DNA from: Pedobacter punctiformis
Lineage (GTDB): Bacteria; Bacteroidota; Bacteroidia; Sphingobacteriales; Sphingobacteriaceae
Length of the DNA: 64,000 bases
Direction of reading: 5' to 3'
NCBI RefSeq assembly: GCF_027213715.1
Contig: NZ_JAPWGM010000002.1
Location: 1 to 64,000 of the forward strand
Part shown: positions 50,902 through 59,452 of the stretch, in pieces
How the letters are laid out: each line of letters opens with the position of its first letter
How positions within the stretch are numbered: the stretch's first letter is position 1
Program-made: the position numbers and the translations under genes
The notes under the pieces: model-generated
Seen by the model: the letters and a program-made list of their open reading frames with translations, nothing else
The model's database searches: none
What the model was told of the DNA's origin: nothing

Positions 50902-51993
50902 TTAAATTAAAAAGCCACCGCCTAATAAATCATTTCCTTCGTAAAACACAGCCGATTGTCCTGGTGCAATCGCAGAAACCGAGTGATCGAATACCACACG
51001 CATTTTATCTTTTTCCTGCACAATGGTACTTAACATGCCTGCATCTTTATAACGGATTTTGGTTATTACATCGTTCATTGGTTCTTCAATACTTGCATAT
51101 TTAACCAAATTAACATTTCTAACCATCGCTTCCCGGCGTTCTAATTCATCTGCTCTGCCTAAAACAACGGTATTACTTTCAGGCAAAATCTGTGTTACAA
51201 ACATGGGCTCGCCAAAAGCTACACCCAATCCTTTACGCTGCCCAATGGTGTAAAATGGATAACCCTTATGCTGGCCAACAACCATACCGTTGCTTAAAAT
51301 AAAGTTTCCACCAGCAACACGATCTTCAAGATCTTCCACTTTATGTTTCAGAAAAGCCCTGTAATCATTATCCGGTACAAAACAAATCTCGTAACTCTCT
51401 GATTTTTTGGCCAGTTCTTCCTGTCCCATATCTAAAGCCATTTGTCTGATTTCAGACTTGGCAAAACTTCCCAAAGGGAATTTGGTGCGGGAAAGATTTT
51501 CCTGCGATACACCCCAAAGCACGTAAGACTGATCTTTATTTTCGTCTTTACCTTTAGAAATTACATAACGGCCGCTATCCTGCTGACGTATATTTGCATA
51601 ATGTCCGGTGGCAATAAATTCACAATCCAGTTTATTGGCACGTTTTAATAAAGCTTCCCATTTAATGTGTGTGTTGCATAAAACACATGGATTTGGCGTA
51701 CGGCCGGCCAGGTATTCATCAACAAAATTATCAATAACATAATCACCAAATTCATCGCGAATGTCTAATATATAATGAGGGAAACCATAATTTACAGCTA
51801 AAGTACGGGCGTCATTAATACTATCTAAACTGCAACAGCCAGTTTCCTTGCTGCTACCGCCAGAACTTGCATAATCCCAGGTTTTCATGGTTAAGCCAAT
51901 TACCTCATAACCTTGCTCATGTAGCATTACTGCTGCTACCGAACTATCAACCCCGCCACTCATGGCTACCAGAATTCTACCGTGTTTACTCAT
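50902..51993 (-). CDS. mnmA: tRNA-specific 2-thiouridylase MnmA
   Basis: 363 residues. N-terminal PP-loop ATPase motif AMSGGVDSSVA (~residue 10-20), catalytic Cys103 in PNPCVLCN and second Cys204 in SYEICFVPD, which together form the persulfide relay. The central GATGHYANI region and C-terminal barrel (GQRKGLGVAFGEPMFV, IAPGQSAVFYEGN) are typical. Puts sulfur at C2 of the wobble uridine of tRNA-Lys, Glu and Gln. Single housekeeping gene. Confidence 0.97.
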   Translation of the reverse strand: MSKHGRILVAMSGGVDSSVAAVMLHEQGYEVIGLTMKTWDYASSGGSSKETGCCSLDSINDARTLAVNYGFPHYILDIRDEFGDYVIDNFVDEYLAGRTPNPCVLCNTHIKWEALLKRANKLDCEFIATGHYANIRQQDSGRYVISKGKDENKDQSYVLWGVSQENLSRTKFPLGSFAKSEIRQMALDMGQEELAKKSESYEICFVPDNDYRAFLKHKVEDLEDRVAGGNFILSNGMVVGQHKGYPFYTIGQRKGLGVAFGEPMFVTQILPESNTVVLGRADELERREAMVRNVNLVKYASIEEPMNDVITKIRYKDAGMLSTIVQEKDKMRVVFDHSVSAIAPGQSAVFYEGNDLLGGGFLI

Positions 51994-52199
51994 TTTAAAA
52001 CTATTGGCTGCAAAAATAAGGTTTATTTAGCTGAAATTATTTAAAGCAAGTCAGTTACTTGTAAAAAGCTAAGAATAAACCATCATCACTATCAAAGTAT
52101 AAATCATATTGTAGGTCTGGGTAGTACGGGCCGAAACAATTTTAAATTAGAAGTTGTTCTTTTTTGGAAAGCAAGGGCAGTAGCTAATCGGTTAGGACA

Positions 52200-52270
52200 G
52201 TCCTGCTAACGTTGCAAGTCCACTCCCGAAGAAAAATCGGGATGCGGGCTTTTCACTTATATCAGGTTTA
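52200..52270 (+). repeat. Dispersed intergenic repeat family 1, copy D (diverged)
   Basis: GTCCTGCTAACGTTGCAAGT..., hairpin CCCGAAGAAAAATCGGG, then GCGGGCTTTTCACTTATATC and AGGTTTA. The hairpin core and the CAGGTTTA end match copies A and E; the left arm is more diverged. It is in the 501-bp gap between mnmA and the first GH92, which otherwise shows no gene. Confidence 0.6.
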
Positions 52271-52494
52271 TTTAAAAAGGTTCGTCAGGTTTAATTTTGG
52301 TTGACCAATTAAAATATAAAATCGTTATTTCTAGGGCTTAGGGCTGCGAGCCGAAGCACCCTCATATTTAATGATGAGTTATTCTGGTGAATAAAGTCAT
52401 TTTTTATATTACTTAAACGTTTTAGTATATCAAAATTCGCAATTTAAAGATTAATTAATACCTTAGGATTCTGAAATTAAAAACTGAATAAATT

Positions 52495-54783
52495 ATGATC
52501 AAAAATTTTATTCTGCCTTGTCTTTTGCTATCTACAATAATTGTTTCAGCGCAGCAAAACCTTGTGCAGTATGTAAAACCTATTATCGGTACTGAAAAAA
52601 TGGGGCATACCTATCCCGGTGCAACTCTTCCATTTGGTTCAGTACAGTTAAGTCCCGAAACAGATACCATTTCGTACGAAATGAATGGAAAGTATAATGG
52701 CGATGTATATAAATACTGTGCAGGTTATAAATACGAAGATAAAACCATAACCGGTTTCAGTCATACCCATTTTAGTGGAACTGGTCATTCAGATTTAGGC
52801 GATTTTTTAATTATGCCAACACAAGGCAAACTTCAGCTTAATCCGGGTACAGCTTCTAATCCTAAAGGTGGTTATCGGTCTGCATTCTCACATCAAAACG
52901 AAGTGGCCGAAGCTGGTTATTACAAAGTAAAACTGGATGATGACAACATCACAGCCGAATTAACAGCCACAACCCGGGTTGGAATGCACCAGTATACTTT
53001 TCCAAAATCTGATCAATCGCATATTATTCTGGATTTAATGGCCGGAATTTATAATTATGATGAAAAAACCGTTTGGACTTATGTTCGGGTGGTTAACGAT
53101 ACCTTAATTACAGGTTACCGCCAAACTTATGGCTGGGCCAGAACCAGAACTGTATATTTTGCAATGAGCTTTTCAAAACCTTTTAAAAGTTACGGACAGA
53201 AAAACTATGATGCTAAACAAGCTTACAGGGGTTTTTGGGGAAAATTTAACCAAAGCCAAAACTTCCCTGAAGTTGCAGGTAAAAAAGTAAGAATGTTCTT
53301 TGATTTCGACACGCAGGAAGGAGAGAAGATTAAAATCAAAATGGCCCTTTCTCCGGTAAGTCAGGAAAATGCCCTGCAAAATATGCGTGCCGAAATTTCA
53401 GGCTGGGATTTTGAAAAAGTAAAAGCACAGGCACAATCCACCTGGAATAAAGAACTAAATAAGATTCAGGTAAACACTTCTAACGACAATAAGATTAATT
53501 TTTATACCGCACTTTACCACGCTTTTATCAATCCAACCACCTATACCGATGTAAATGGTGAGTATAAAGGTTTGGATCAGGGTGTGCACAAGGCTGATGG
53601 TTTTACCAATTATACTACCTTTTCGCTTTGGGACACCTATCGTGCCCTGCATCCATTCTTTAACATCATTCAGCCCGCACGCAACAACGATATGGTTAAA
53701 TCGATGATGGCACATTATGATCAGAGCAGTTTACACATGTTGCCCATCTGGTCGCACTATGCAAACGATAACTGGTGCATGAGCGGTTACCATAGCGTAT
53801 CGGTAATTTCTGATGCTGTAATTAAAGGCACTTACAATGGTGATGCCAATAAAGCGCTGGATGCTTGTGTAACTACAGCAAAACACCGCGATTACGAAGG
53901 CATTGGTTATTATATGGATTTAGGATATATCCCAGCTGAAAAAAGCGGAGTATCGGTTTCCAATACTTTAGAATATGCCTATGATGACTGGGCGATTGCA
54001 CAAATGGCTAAAAAGTTAAACCGTATGGATGTTTATGAAGAATTTATCAAACGTTCAGGCAACTGGAAAAATAATTTCGATCAGGCTTCTGGTTTTATGC
54101 GTCCTAAACTGGCCGATGGAACCTTTAAAAAAGCTTTTGATCCTAAAGACACCGAAGGACAGGGTTTTATTGAGGGTAACAGCTGGAATTATAGTTTTTT
54201 TGTTCCACAAGACCCGGCTTCTTTAATTGAATTAATGGGCGGTAAAAAGAAATTCGCGATGCGTTTAGATACTTTATTTACCATGCATCTGCCGGATGAA
54301 TTTTTTGCCCATACGGAAGATATTACCCGTGAAGGCATTATTGGCGGCTATGTACACGGTAATGAGCCTGCACACCACATTGCTTATTTATACAACTGGA
54401 CCGATCAGCCATGGAAAACACAGGCACAGGTTAGGCATATTTTAAACATGCAGTACAAACCTGCAGCCGATGGTTTAGGCGGTAATGATGACTGCGGACA
54501 AATGAGCGCCTGGTACATGTTTTCTTCTTTAGGTTTTTATCCGGTTGCACCAGGTTCTGATGTATATGCATTGGGCAGTCCATTAGTTAATAATGCCGTG
54601 TTGAATTTAGAAAATGGAAAAACCTTTACTGTTGAAACCGTTAAACAAAGTGATAAAAATGTTTATGTAGAAAAGGTTTTATTAAATGGTAAAGTGCTTG
54701 CTACACCGTTTATTAAACATGCAGATTTAATGAACGGCGGTAAGATCACTTTTTACATGTCTTCTAAGCCTAAAAAATCATAA
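52495..54783 (+). CDS. GH92-family alpha-mannosidase, secreted (first copy)
   Basis: 762 residues, signal peptide to ~20 (IIVSAQQ). GH92 hallmarks: YVKPIIGTEKMGHTYPGA and PFGSVQLSPET at the start; TGFSHTHFSGTGHSDLGD; FSLWDTYRALHP; GNEPAHHIAYLYNW with the catalytic Glu; and GGNDDCGQMSAWYMFSSLGFYPVAP with the Asp pair and Ca-site residues. Family knowledge: Ca-dependent exo-alpha-mannosidases (1,2/1,3/1,4/1,6) acting on yeast or N-glycan mannose. It starts the mannosidase block; a strong terminator directly follows it, so it is transcribed alone. Confidence 0.95.
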   Translation: MIKNFILPCLLLSTIIVSAQQNLVQYVKPIIGTEKMGHTYPGATLPFGSVQLSPETDTISYEMNGKYNGDVYKYCAGYKYEDKTITGFSHTHFSGTGHSDLGDFLIMPTQGKLQLNPGTASNPKGGYRSAFSHQNEVAEAGYYKVKLDDDNITAELTATTRVGMHQYTFPKSDQSHIILDLMAGIYNYDEKTVWTYVRVVNDTLITGYRQTYGWARTRTVYFAMSFSKPFKSYGQKNYDAKQAYRGFWGKFNQSQNFPEVAGKKVRMFFDFDTQEGEKIKIKMALSPVSQENALQNMRAEISGWDFEKVKAQAQSTWNKELNKIQVNTSNDNKINFYTALYHAFINPTTYTDVNGEYKGLDQGVHKADGFTNYTTFSLWDTYRALHPFFNIIQPARNNDMVKSMMAHYDQSSLHMLPIWSHYANDNWCMSGYHSVSVISDAVIKGTYNGDANKALDACVTTAKHRDYEGIGYYMDLGYIPAEKSGVSVSNTLEYAYDDWAIAQMAKKLNRMDVYEEFIKRSGNWKNNFDQASGFMRPKLADGTFKKAFDPKDTEGQGFIEGNSWNYSFFVPQDPASLIELMGGKKKFAMRLDTLFTMHLPDEFFAHTEDITREGIIGGYVHGNEPAHHIAYLYNWTDQPWKTQAQVRHILNMQYKPAADGLGGNDDCGQMSAWYMFSSLGFYPVAPGSDVYALGSPLVNNAVLNLENGKTFTVETVKQSDKNVYVEKVLLNGKVLATPFIKHADLMNGGKITFYMSSKPKKS

Positions 54784-54812
54784 AAACATTTAAACATCCC
54801 ATTTACAAGCCG

Positions 54813-54843
54813 GCCGCTGATCACCTGATCAGTGGCTTTTTTT
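54813..54843 (+). terminator. Rho-independent terminator after the first GH92
   Basis: 11-bp stem GCCGCTGATCA with TGATCAGTGGC (one G-U) around a CC loop, followed by seven T. It starts 29 bp after the stop. Confidence 0.9.
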
Positions 54844-55151
54844 ATAGAAAAAATCTTAGACAGGATTATTTTTTTGAATAATTAAGCAAACTATAAAAAG
54901 AAGATTAATCAAGTTAAATTTAAGGCCAAATCATTACCCTAATCACAAGTGAATGGGTCTTAATACTACATTTTACAAAGCCAGTATTTGCAATTGGCTT
55001 GCTTATCAACTGAGTGGGAAATAAAAAAATACTGATATAAGCTGTTTGTAGGAATTTATTAGACTATAACTCATTGTTTTTTGGCGTTAAAACTGGAGAA
55101 TTTAGGTTGATATTTCATGATTTTAAAAATATTAGGCACGGCAAACAATTT

Positions 55152-55164
55152 ATCCGTAACGGAT
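55152..55164. promoter_or_regulatory. Short palindrome, possible operator
   Basis: ATCCGTAACGGAT reads the same on both strands except for the central base. It lies in the 903-bp gap between the GH92 and GH125 genes, 520 bp before the latter. Symmetry and size are those of an operator for a dimeric regulator, but there is only one copy seen. Confidence 0.25.
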
Positions 55165-55292
55165 TTTATGTTATTCATTATGTTTTTTGATTTTTATCAT
55201 GCTATTCTGGTTTTCCGTATTGTGAATCTATTGATTATAGTTTAATTTGGATATACAAAATCATTAACTAAACCTTATTATTAACGCTCTCT

Positions 55293-55320
55293 AATGATCA
55301 GCGGTTTACTGCTGATCATT
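55293..55320. other. Perfect 10-bp hairpin in the GH92-GH125 gap
   Basis: AATGATCAGC pairs with GCTGATCATT around GGTTTACT. The stem is perfect but no T-run follows on either strand. It sits at the 3' end of a small minus-strand frame (55306-55548). The rest of the 54844-55686 gap is AT-rich and shows no supported gene. Confidence 0.4.
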
Positions 55321-55548
55321 ATTATCTGTTCTGGTTTTTTGATTGTAAACAGATTCCACGCCATCTTTATTTTTTATAGAGTTCTTTATAGAAACTATTG
55401 AAAAAGAATTCATTTTTAGCTTTGAACTAGTTAAACGATTTACTACTTTCGGTAATATTACCCGGATAAGGGGCGTAGCAAACACTATATTATTTATAGT
55501 GCTAACCTGATTATGAAATACCTCAAATAAACGTATTGATAATATCAA
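55306..55548 (-). CDS. Doubtful small ORF, 80 residues
   Basis: TTG start, no ribosome-binding site seen. The sequence (LIRVILPKVVNRLTSSK, then SIVSIKNSIKNKDGVESV and a Gln/Asn/Lys-rich tail) does not match a family I know. It is the only non-overlapping frame in the large gap and ends inside the hairpin at 55293-55320. It could be a gene remnant or chance. Confidence 0.15.
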   Translation of the reverse strand: MILSIRLFEVFHNQVSTINNIVFATPLIRVILPKVVNRLTSSKLKMNSFSIVSIKNSIKNKDGVESVYNQKTRTDNNDQQ

Positions 55549-55686
55549 AAGAGTTTAAAAAGAGGAACGCGGTGGACAAATTTTCTAAGCAGTGATAAAG
55601 AAAAATCATTGCTTATGTAAGCGTAATGCAGGAAATATATGCCTAAGTGGCTATTTAAATTAACCAAATAGAATAATAATACACAT

Positions 55687-57111
55687 ATGAAAAGAAGAAC
55701 ATTTATACAAAACACTGGTTTATTAGGCGCTGGTTTAGTGGCTTCTAAATTTTCCTTTGCTGCAGATTTCGGTGCCGATTTTCCAGTAGTGAGGGTTGCA
55801 GCTGGTAAAAGACATTTCCAAAGTAAAGCGGTAGATGGAGCCATTAAAACCTTTCAATCTAATGTTAAAAATCCCGAACTAAACTGGTTATTTGAAAATT
55901 GCTTTCCTAATACTTTAGATACAACTGTTTATCATTCTGAAAAAAATGGACGGCCTGATACTTACGTAATTACCGGTGATATTGATGCCATGTGGCTGCG
56001 TGACAGTTCTGCTCAGGTTTGGCCGTATTTACAATTTGTGAATGAGGATGAGCCTCTTAAAAAGTTAATTGCAGGGGTAATTATTCACCAAACCAAGTGT
56101 GTATTAAAAGATCCTTATGCCAATGCTTTTTATGGTGATCCGGCAAAAGTAGGCGAGTGGAAAACTGATGCAACAGATATGAAACCCGGTATACACGAGC
56201 GCAAATGGGAAATTGATTCACTTTGTTACCCAATTCGTTTGGCCTACCATTACTGGAAAAAAACCGGTGATAAAACACCTTTCGATACAAACTGGAAAAA
56301 AGGAATAGAAGCTACTTTCGAGACTTTTAAACAACAGCAACGTAAAGAAAACAGAGGACCTTATCATTTTGAGCGTGAAACCAATAAACCAACAGATAGC
56401 TTGCCAATGTCTGGTTACGGTTTTCCGGTTAATCCTGTTGGCTTAATTTGTTCAGCTTTCCGCCCGAGTGATGATGCCACAATTTTTCCATTCCTTATTC
56501 CATCTAATTTCTTTGCGGTAACCAGTTTAAAACAAGCTGCAGAGATGATTAAAGCATTACAAAGCGATAAAGCATTGGAAAGTAATTTGCTTAATCTGGC
56601 TAATGAAGTAAATGCTGCTATTCAAAAATATGGTATTATTAATCATCCAAAATACGGTAAAATTTATGCTTTTGAAGTAGATGGTTTTGGCGGTGCCTAT
56701 ATTATGGACGATTCTAATGTGCCGAGTTTGCTAAGTTTACCTTATCTGGGCTCGCTGAGTGCTGATGATCCGATTTACAAAAACACCAGGAAGTTTGCCC
56801 TTTCTAAAGATAATCCATACTTTTTTAAGGGTACCGCAGGCGAAGGTATTGGTGGTCCACACTGCGGTCAGGATATGATTTGGCCTATGAGTATTACCAT
56901 GCGTGGTTTAACTTCAAAGGATGATGCCGAAATTAAGTGGTGTATTGAAACGCTTCAAAAAACTCATGCAGGTAAAGGTTTTATGCACGAATCTTTTCAT
57001 AAAGATGATCCTGCAAAATTTACCAGATCATGGTTTGCATGGTCTAATACCTTGTTTGGTGAGTTGCTTTGGAAAACTTATCACGAAAAACCAGCTTTAT
57101 TAAAGGCATAA
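55687..57111 (+). CDS. GH125-family exo-alpha-1,6-mannosidase with Tat-like signal
   Basis: 474 residues. The N-terminus (MKRRTFIQNTGLLGAGLVASKFSFA) is a twin-Arg signal, suggesting export in folded form. GH125 features: TYVITGDIDAMWLRDSSAQVWPYL near residue 100, ENRGPYHFERETNKPTD, YIMDDSNVPSLLSLPYLG, and GTAGEGIGGPHCGQDMIWPMSI. Family knowledge: metal-independent, inverting exo-alpha-1,6-mannosidases, formerly DUF1237. It removes alpha-1,6 mannose, complementing the GH92 enzymes on either side. Likely in the same pathway though not the same operon as the first GH92. Confidence 0.93.
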   Translation: MKRRTFIQNTGLLGAGLVASKFSFAADFGADFPVVRVAAGKRHFQSKAVDGAIKTFQSNVKNPELNWLFENCFPNTLDTTVYHSEKNGRPDTYVITGDIDAMWLRDSSAQVWPYLQFVNEDEPLKKLIAGVIIHQTKCVLKDPYANAFYGDPAKVGEWKTDATDMKPGIHERKWEIDSLCYPIRLAYHYWKKTGDKTPFDTNWKKGIEATFETFKQQQRKENRGPYHFERETNKPTDSLPMSGYGFPVNPVGLICSAFRPSDDATIFPFLIPSNFFAVTSLKQAAEMIKALQSDKALESNLLNLANEVNAAIQKYGIINHPKYGKIYAFEVDGFGGAYIMDDSNVPSLLSLPYLGSLSADDPIYKNTRKFALSKDNPYFFKGTAGEGIGGPHCGQDMIWPMSITMRGLTSKDDAEIKWCIETLQKTHAGKGFMHESFHKDDPAKFTRSWFAWSNTLFGELLWKTYHEKPALLKA

Positions 57112-57116
57112 TATCA

Positions 57117-57165
57117 ATAGGTCGTCCTGAGCCTTCGATCCTTTTGCAGGTTCAGGATGACCTAT
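57117..57165 (+). terminator. Long inverted repeat after the GH125 gene
   Basis: A 17-bp stem (57118-57133 region, ATAGGTCGTCCTGAGCC, with GGTTCAGGATGACCTAT at 57149-57165), two G-U pairs, begins directly after the stop. It carries the GTC-TCCTGA signature of dispersed family 2. Probably terminates transcription; T-rich sequence follows weakly. Confidence 0.65.
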
Positions 57166-57280
57166 TTACCGTGTTTTCAAGCAGGACTTTCCAATAAAGG
57201 GCCAAGCATTCGAAATAGTTAATATTTAATGAATTTTTCCAGTTTTTTGTAAAGCAGCGCCTGGATTCCTTTTTAAAGCT

Positions 57281-57340
57281 GGTCCTGCTTTTCGCTATAT
57301 CCCGACGAAAAATCGGGGATGCCGCTTCAATCAGGTTTAA
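57281..57340 (+). repeat. Dispersed intergenic repeat family 1, copy E
   Basis: GGTCCTGCTTTTCGCTATAT, hairpin CCCGACGAAAAATCGGG, GATGCCGCTTCAATCAGGTT. It pairs with inverted copy F 60 bp further. The gap 57166-57526 holds these two copies and no gene. Confidence 0.75.
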
Positions 57341-57400
57341 ATAACCTCAGATAGGACAAAACATTAAAGCGATCGTTTGTAAAAGCAGCAACTTTGTTTC

Positions 57401-57463
57401 TAAACCTGATCTGAGAGGATGTTCCGATTCTTCCATCGGGACAGAAATGGGAGCGGGGCTGCT
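57401..57463 (-). repeat. Dispersed intergenic repeat family 1, copy F (inverted)
   Basis: TAAACCTGATCTGAGAGGAT, then TTCCGATTCTTCCATCGGGA hairpin and GGAGCGGGGCTGCT. It is opposite in orientation to copy E; same E/F arrangement as C/B, but the order is reversed (E then F, B then C). Confidence 0.7.
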
Positions 57464-57526
57464 CTAAGTTAAAAACGACTACCTATTCATTTCCTAATTA
57501 CTGTTAAACCTGTTTTTTTAAATTGC

Positions 57527-57874
57527 TTATTTTTCTTTTTTTAAGTACGCTGCAATTTGCTTCCCGGTTATTTTGCTCACACCATTTGCAGTATTGTTGA
57601 TCAATACTTGTTCTGCATTCCCTTCTTCTCTAAACGTACCTTCGTGATTATTAAATCTTAGGTAAGCACCCTCAAATGTACGTTCCTGTTCTTCTTCGTC
57701 AGCTTTCATAGAAACAAATAGAAGAGGTGTAAGCTCATTCGTTAATTTAACAAATTTAAGCCACTGGTAACGCTCGTAAATTTCGGCAGTAGCAGGCAAA
57801 TCTGTTCTTTCTATTTCAATAACACTAATGGTATCGTTTTCTAAGTGATAAAGACTTTTAAATGTAGGTTCCAT
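57527..57874 (-). CDS. Hypothetical protein, 115 residues
   Basis: Small cytosolic acidic protein (DEEEQERTFEGAYLRF) with strand-rich N-terminus (LYHLENDTISVIEIERTD) and a basic C-terminal helix (SKITGKQIAAYLKKEK). No signal, no membrane segment, no family recognised. The ATG at 57874 is the only start. It is divergent from the 64-residue gene at 57956. Confidence 0.5.
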   Translation of the reverse strand: MEPTFKSLYHLENDTISVIEIERTDLPATAEIYERYQWLKFVKLTNELTPLLFVSMKADEEEQERTFEGAYLRFNNHEGTFREEGNAEQVLINNTANGVSKITGKQIAAYLKKEK

Positions 57875-57955
57875 TTTGCTAAAATTAGAGTTTCAGATAA
57901 CAGGAAACAAATAAGGATTGTGATTTAAATACATTAAACTCATTACCTTTGATTT

Positions 57956-58150
57956 ATGATAGTGAGTGCAAATTTACCGACTTCTGCTTTACTCGAAGTA
58001 AAAGTTAAAGATAAAATCAGTGATGAAAAAGGTACATCAGGAGTGGTGAAAGCCATTCAGATTCAGGAAACTGACGAATACCTTTTATTTCTTTTTGCAC
58101 TGGCTGACGATAAAATAATTAGCGTTAGAAAGATTAAGAATATTTGTTAA
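57956..58150 (+). CDS. Hypothetical protein, 64 residues
   Basis: MIVSANLPTSALLEVKVKDK, then GTSGVVKAIQIQETDEYLLFLFALADDKI. Compact, soluble, mostly strands; ATG start. Divergent from the 115-residue gene with an 81-bp gap. Could be real by its in-frame composition, but too short to assign. Confidence 0.45.
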   Translation: MIVSANLPTSALLEVKVKDKISDEKGTSGVVKAIQIQETDEYLLFLFALADDKIISVRKIKNIC

Positions 58151-58386
58151 TGTAAAGGCAAATTTATTTCGATTTTGTTTAGAGTAAGAAGGCTCTTAAT
58201 GTAAAAATTGAAGGTGTTGTTTTCGATTAAATGGCTTTAAAAGTAAACACTTTATTTGTAGTTATTAATCTTTAATGATCTCAAAAAATATATTATTTCA
58301 GGTTATTAAGCAGGATAAGTGAAGCGTTATGGAATAAATCGCTTAAGAATTTGATGATCTTGCTTAGTCATCAATTATTTTGAAAG

Positions 58387-58432
58387 AGGATGAACATCGT
58401 ATATTTGGCAAAAGCCAGATACATCCTTTTTT
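58387..58432 (+). terminator. Rho-independent terminator before the ROK gene
   Basis: GGATG pairs with CATCC and an inner TGGC-AAAA-GCCA stem with GTAT/ATAC arms; six T follow. It lies 236 bp after the 64-residue gene, further than expected for that gene's terminator. It may end a short RNA between 58151 and 58432, where GATGA-TCATC and AAGCG-CGCTT stems are also visible. Confidence 0.65.
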
Positions 58433-58498
58433 ATTTAGAATTTTAAATTAAAAAATAGGTTTCTTCCTTATAATAAACCTAAAACCAGATATATAAAA

Positions 58499-59356
58499 AT
58501 GAGCAACTCTATTGTATTAGGGGTAGATATTGGCGGTTCTCACATTACGGCCGCATTAATTGACCTTGAACAAGGTATTTTACTGGAAGATTCGTGGAAA
58601 AGGGAAAGTATAAATTCACTTGATAACGCAGAAACCATTTTGGAAAACTGGAGCAAAGTCATATCCGATTCACTTAAAACGACTGAACTCCCAGTTAAGA
58701 AAATTGGTATTGCAATGCCTGGCCCTTTTAATTATAATGAAGGTATTTGTTTGATTGAAGAGCAAGATAAATTTAAATCGTTATATAAAGTCAATATCAA
58801 AACTGAGCTGGCGGCACGCTTAAATGTGCAGGCCACCCAAATCCGTTTTATTAATGATGCCGAAGCTTTTGTAAAAGGAGAGGTCTTTGCAGGTTCGGCA
58901 AAAGGAGCAAAACGAGTAATGGGTTTAACGCTTGGCACCGGTTTAGGTGCCGGTATTTATGAAGATGGAGAAAGCCATGATTTGTCACTGTGGAATGCAC
59001 CATTTTTAAATGGCATTTCAGAAGACTACCTTTCTACACGATGGTTTGTCGGTCGTTATCAGCAGCTAACGGGCATACAATTAATGGGCGTAAAGGAATT
59101 GGTCGAAATGGTAAAGACTGATCATGCTGCAGTTCGGGTTTTTATGGAATTTGGACATAATATGGCCGGGTTTTTAATGCCGATTATAAAAAAGTACAAA
59201 TTGGAAATGGTTATTATTGGTGGAAATATCTCGTTGGCTTTTGATCAGTTTTCTCCAGAATTGGTATCGGTACTGGAAGCCAATCAGTTAATGGCTAAAG
59301 TTAAAATAACAAAGTTAAATGAACACGCTGCATTAATTGGTGCGGCTTGTTTGTAG
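58499..59356 (+). CDS. ROK-family sugar kinase-like protein lacking the ROK zinc motif
   Basis: 285 residues. ATP-binding phosphate 1 motif GVDIGGSHITAALIDLEQG and later RVMGLTLGTGLGAGIY (phosphate 2/sugar site) are of the ROK/ASKHA fold. The ROK zinc signature (HxxCxCGxxGC) is absent: the corresponding stretch reads SHDLSLWNAPFLNGISEDYLS, with no Cys. Such Cys-less ROK proteins are frequent in Bacteroidota. Probably phosphorylates a hexose such as mannose or glucose released by the neighbouring mannosidases, inferred from position, 96 bp before the second GH92. It lacks an HTH, so it is a kinase and not a repressor. Confidence 0.82.
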   Translation: MSNSIVLGVDIGGSHITAALIDLEQGILLEDSWKRESINSLDNAETILENWSKVISDSLKTTELPVKKIGIAMPGPFNYNEGICLIEEQDKFKSLYKVNIKTELAARLNVQATQIRFINDAEAFVKGEVFAGSAKGAKRVMGLTLGTGLGAGIYEDGESHDLSLWNAPFLNGISEDYLSTRWFVGRYQQLTGIQLMGVKELVEMVKTDHAAVRVFMEFGHNMAGFLMPIIKKYKLEMVIIGGNISLAFDQFSPELVSVLEANQLMAKVKITKLNEHAALIGAACL

Positions 59357-59452
59357 GCAAAAACTAAAAAATAAAGGTCTTTAGTTTAAAATTCCAATAA
59401 ATTAATCATATTTAAAGCTTAATCGCTTCCTGATCAACATTACCTAACACAA

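Noticed and set aside
55545..55844. 99-residue minus-strand frame overlapping GH125 start
   Set aside because: Overlaps the signal peptide and promoter region of GH125 and has no homology pattern.
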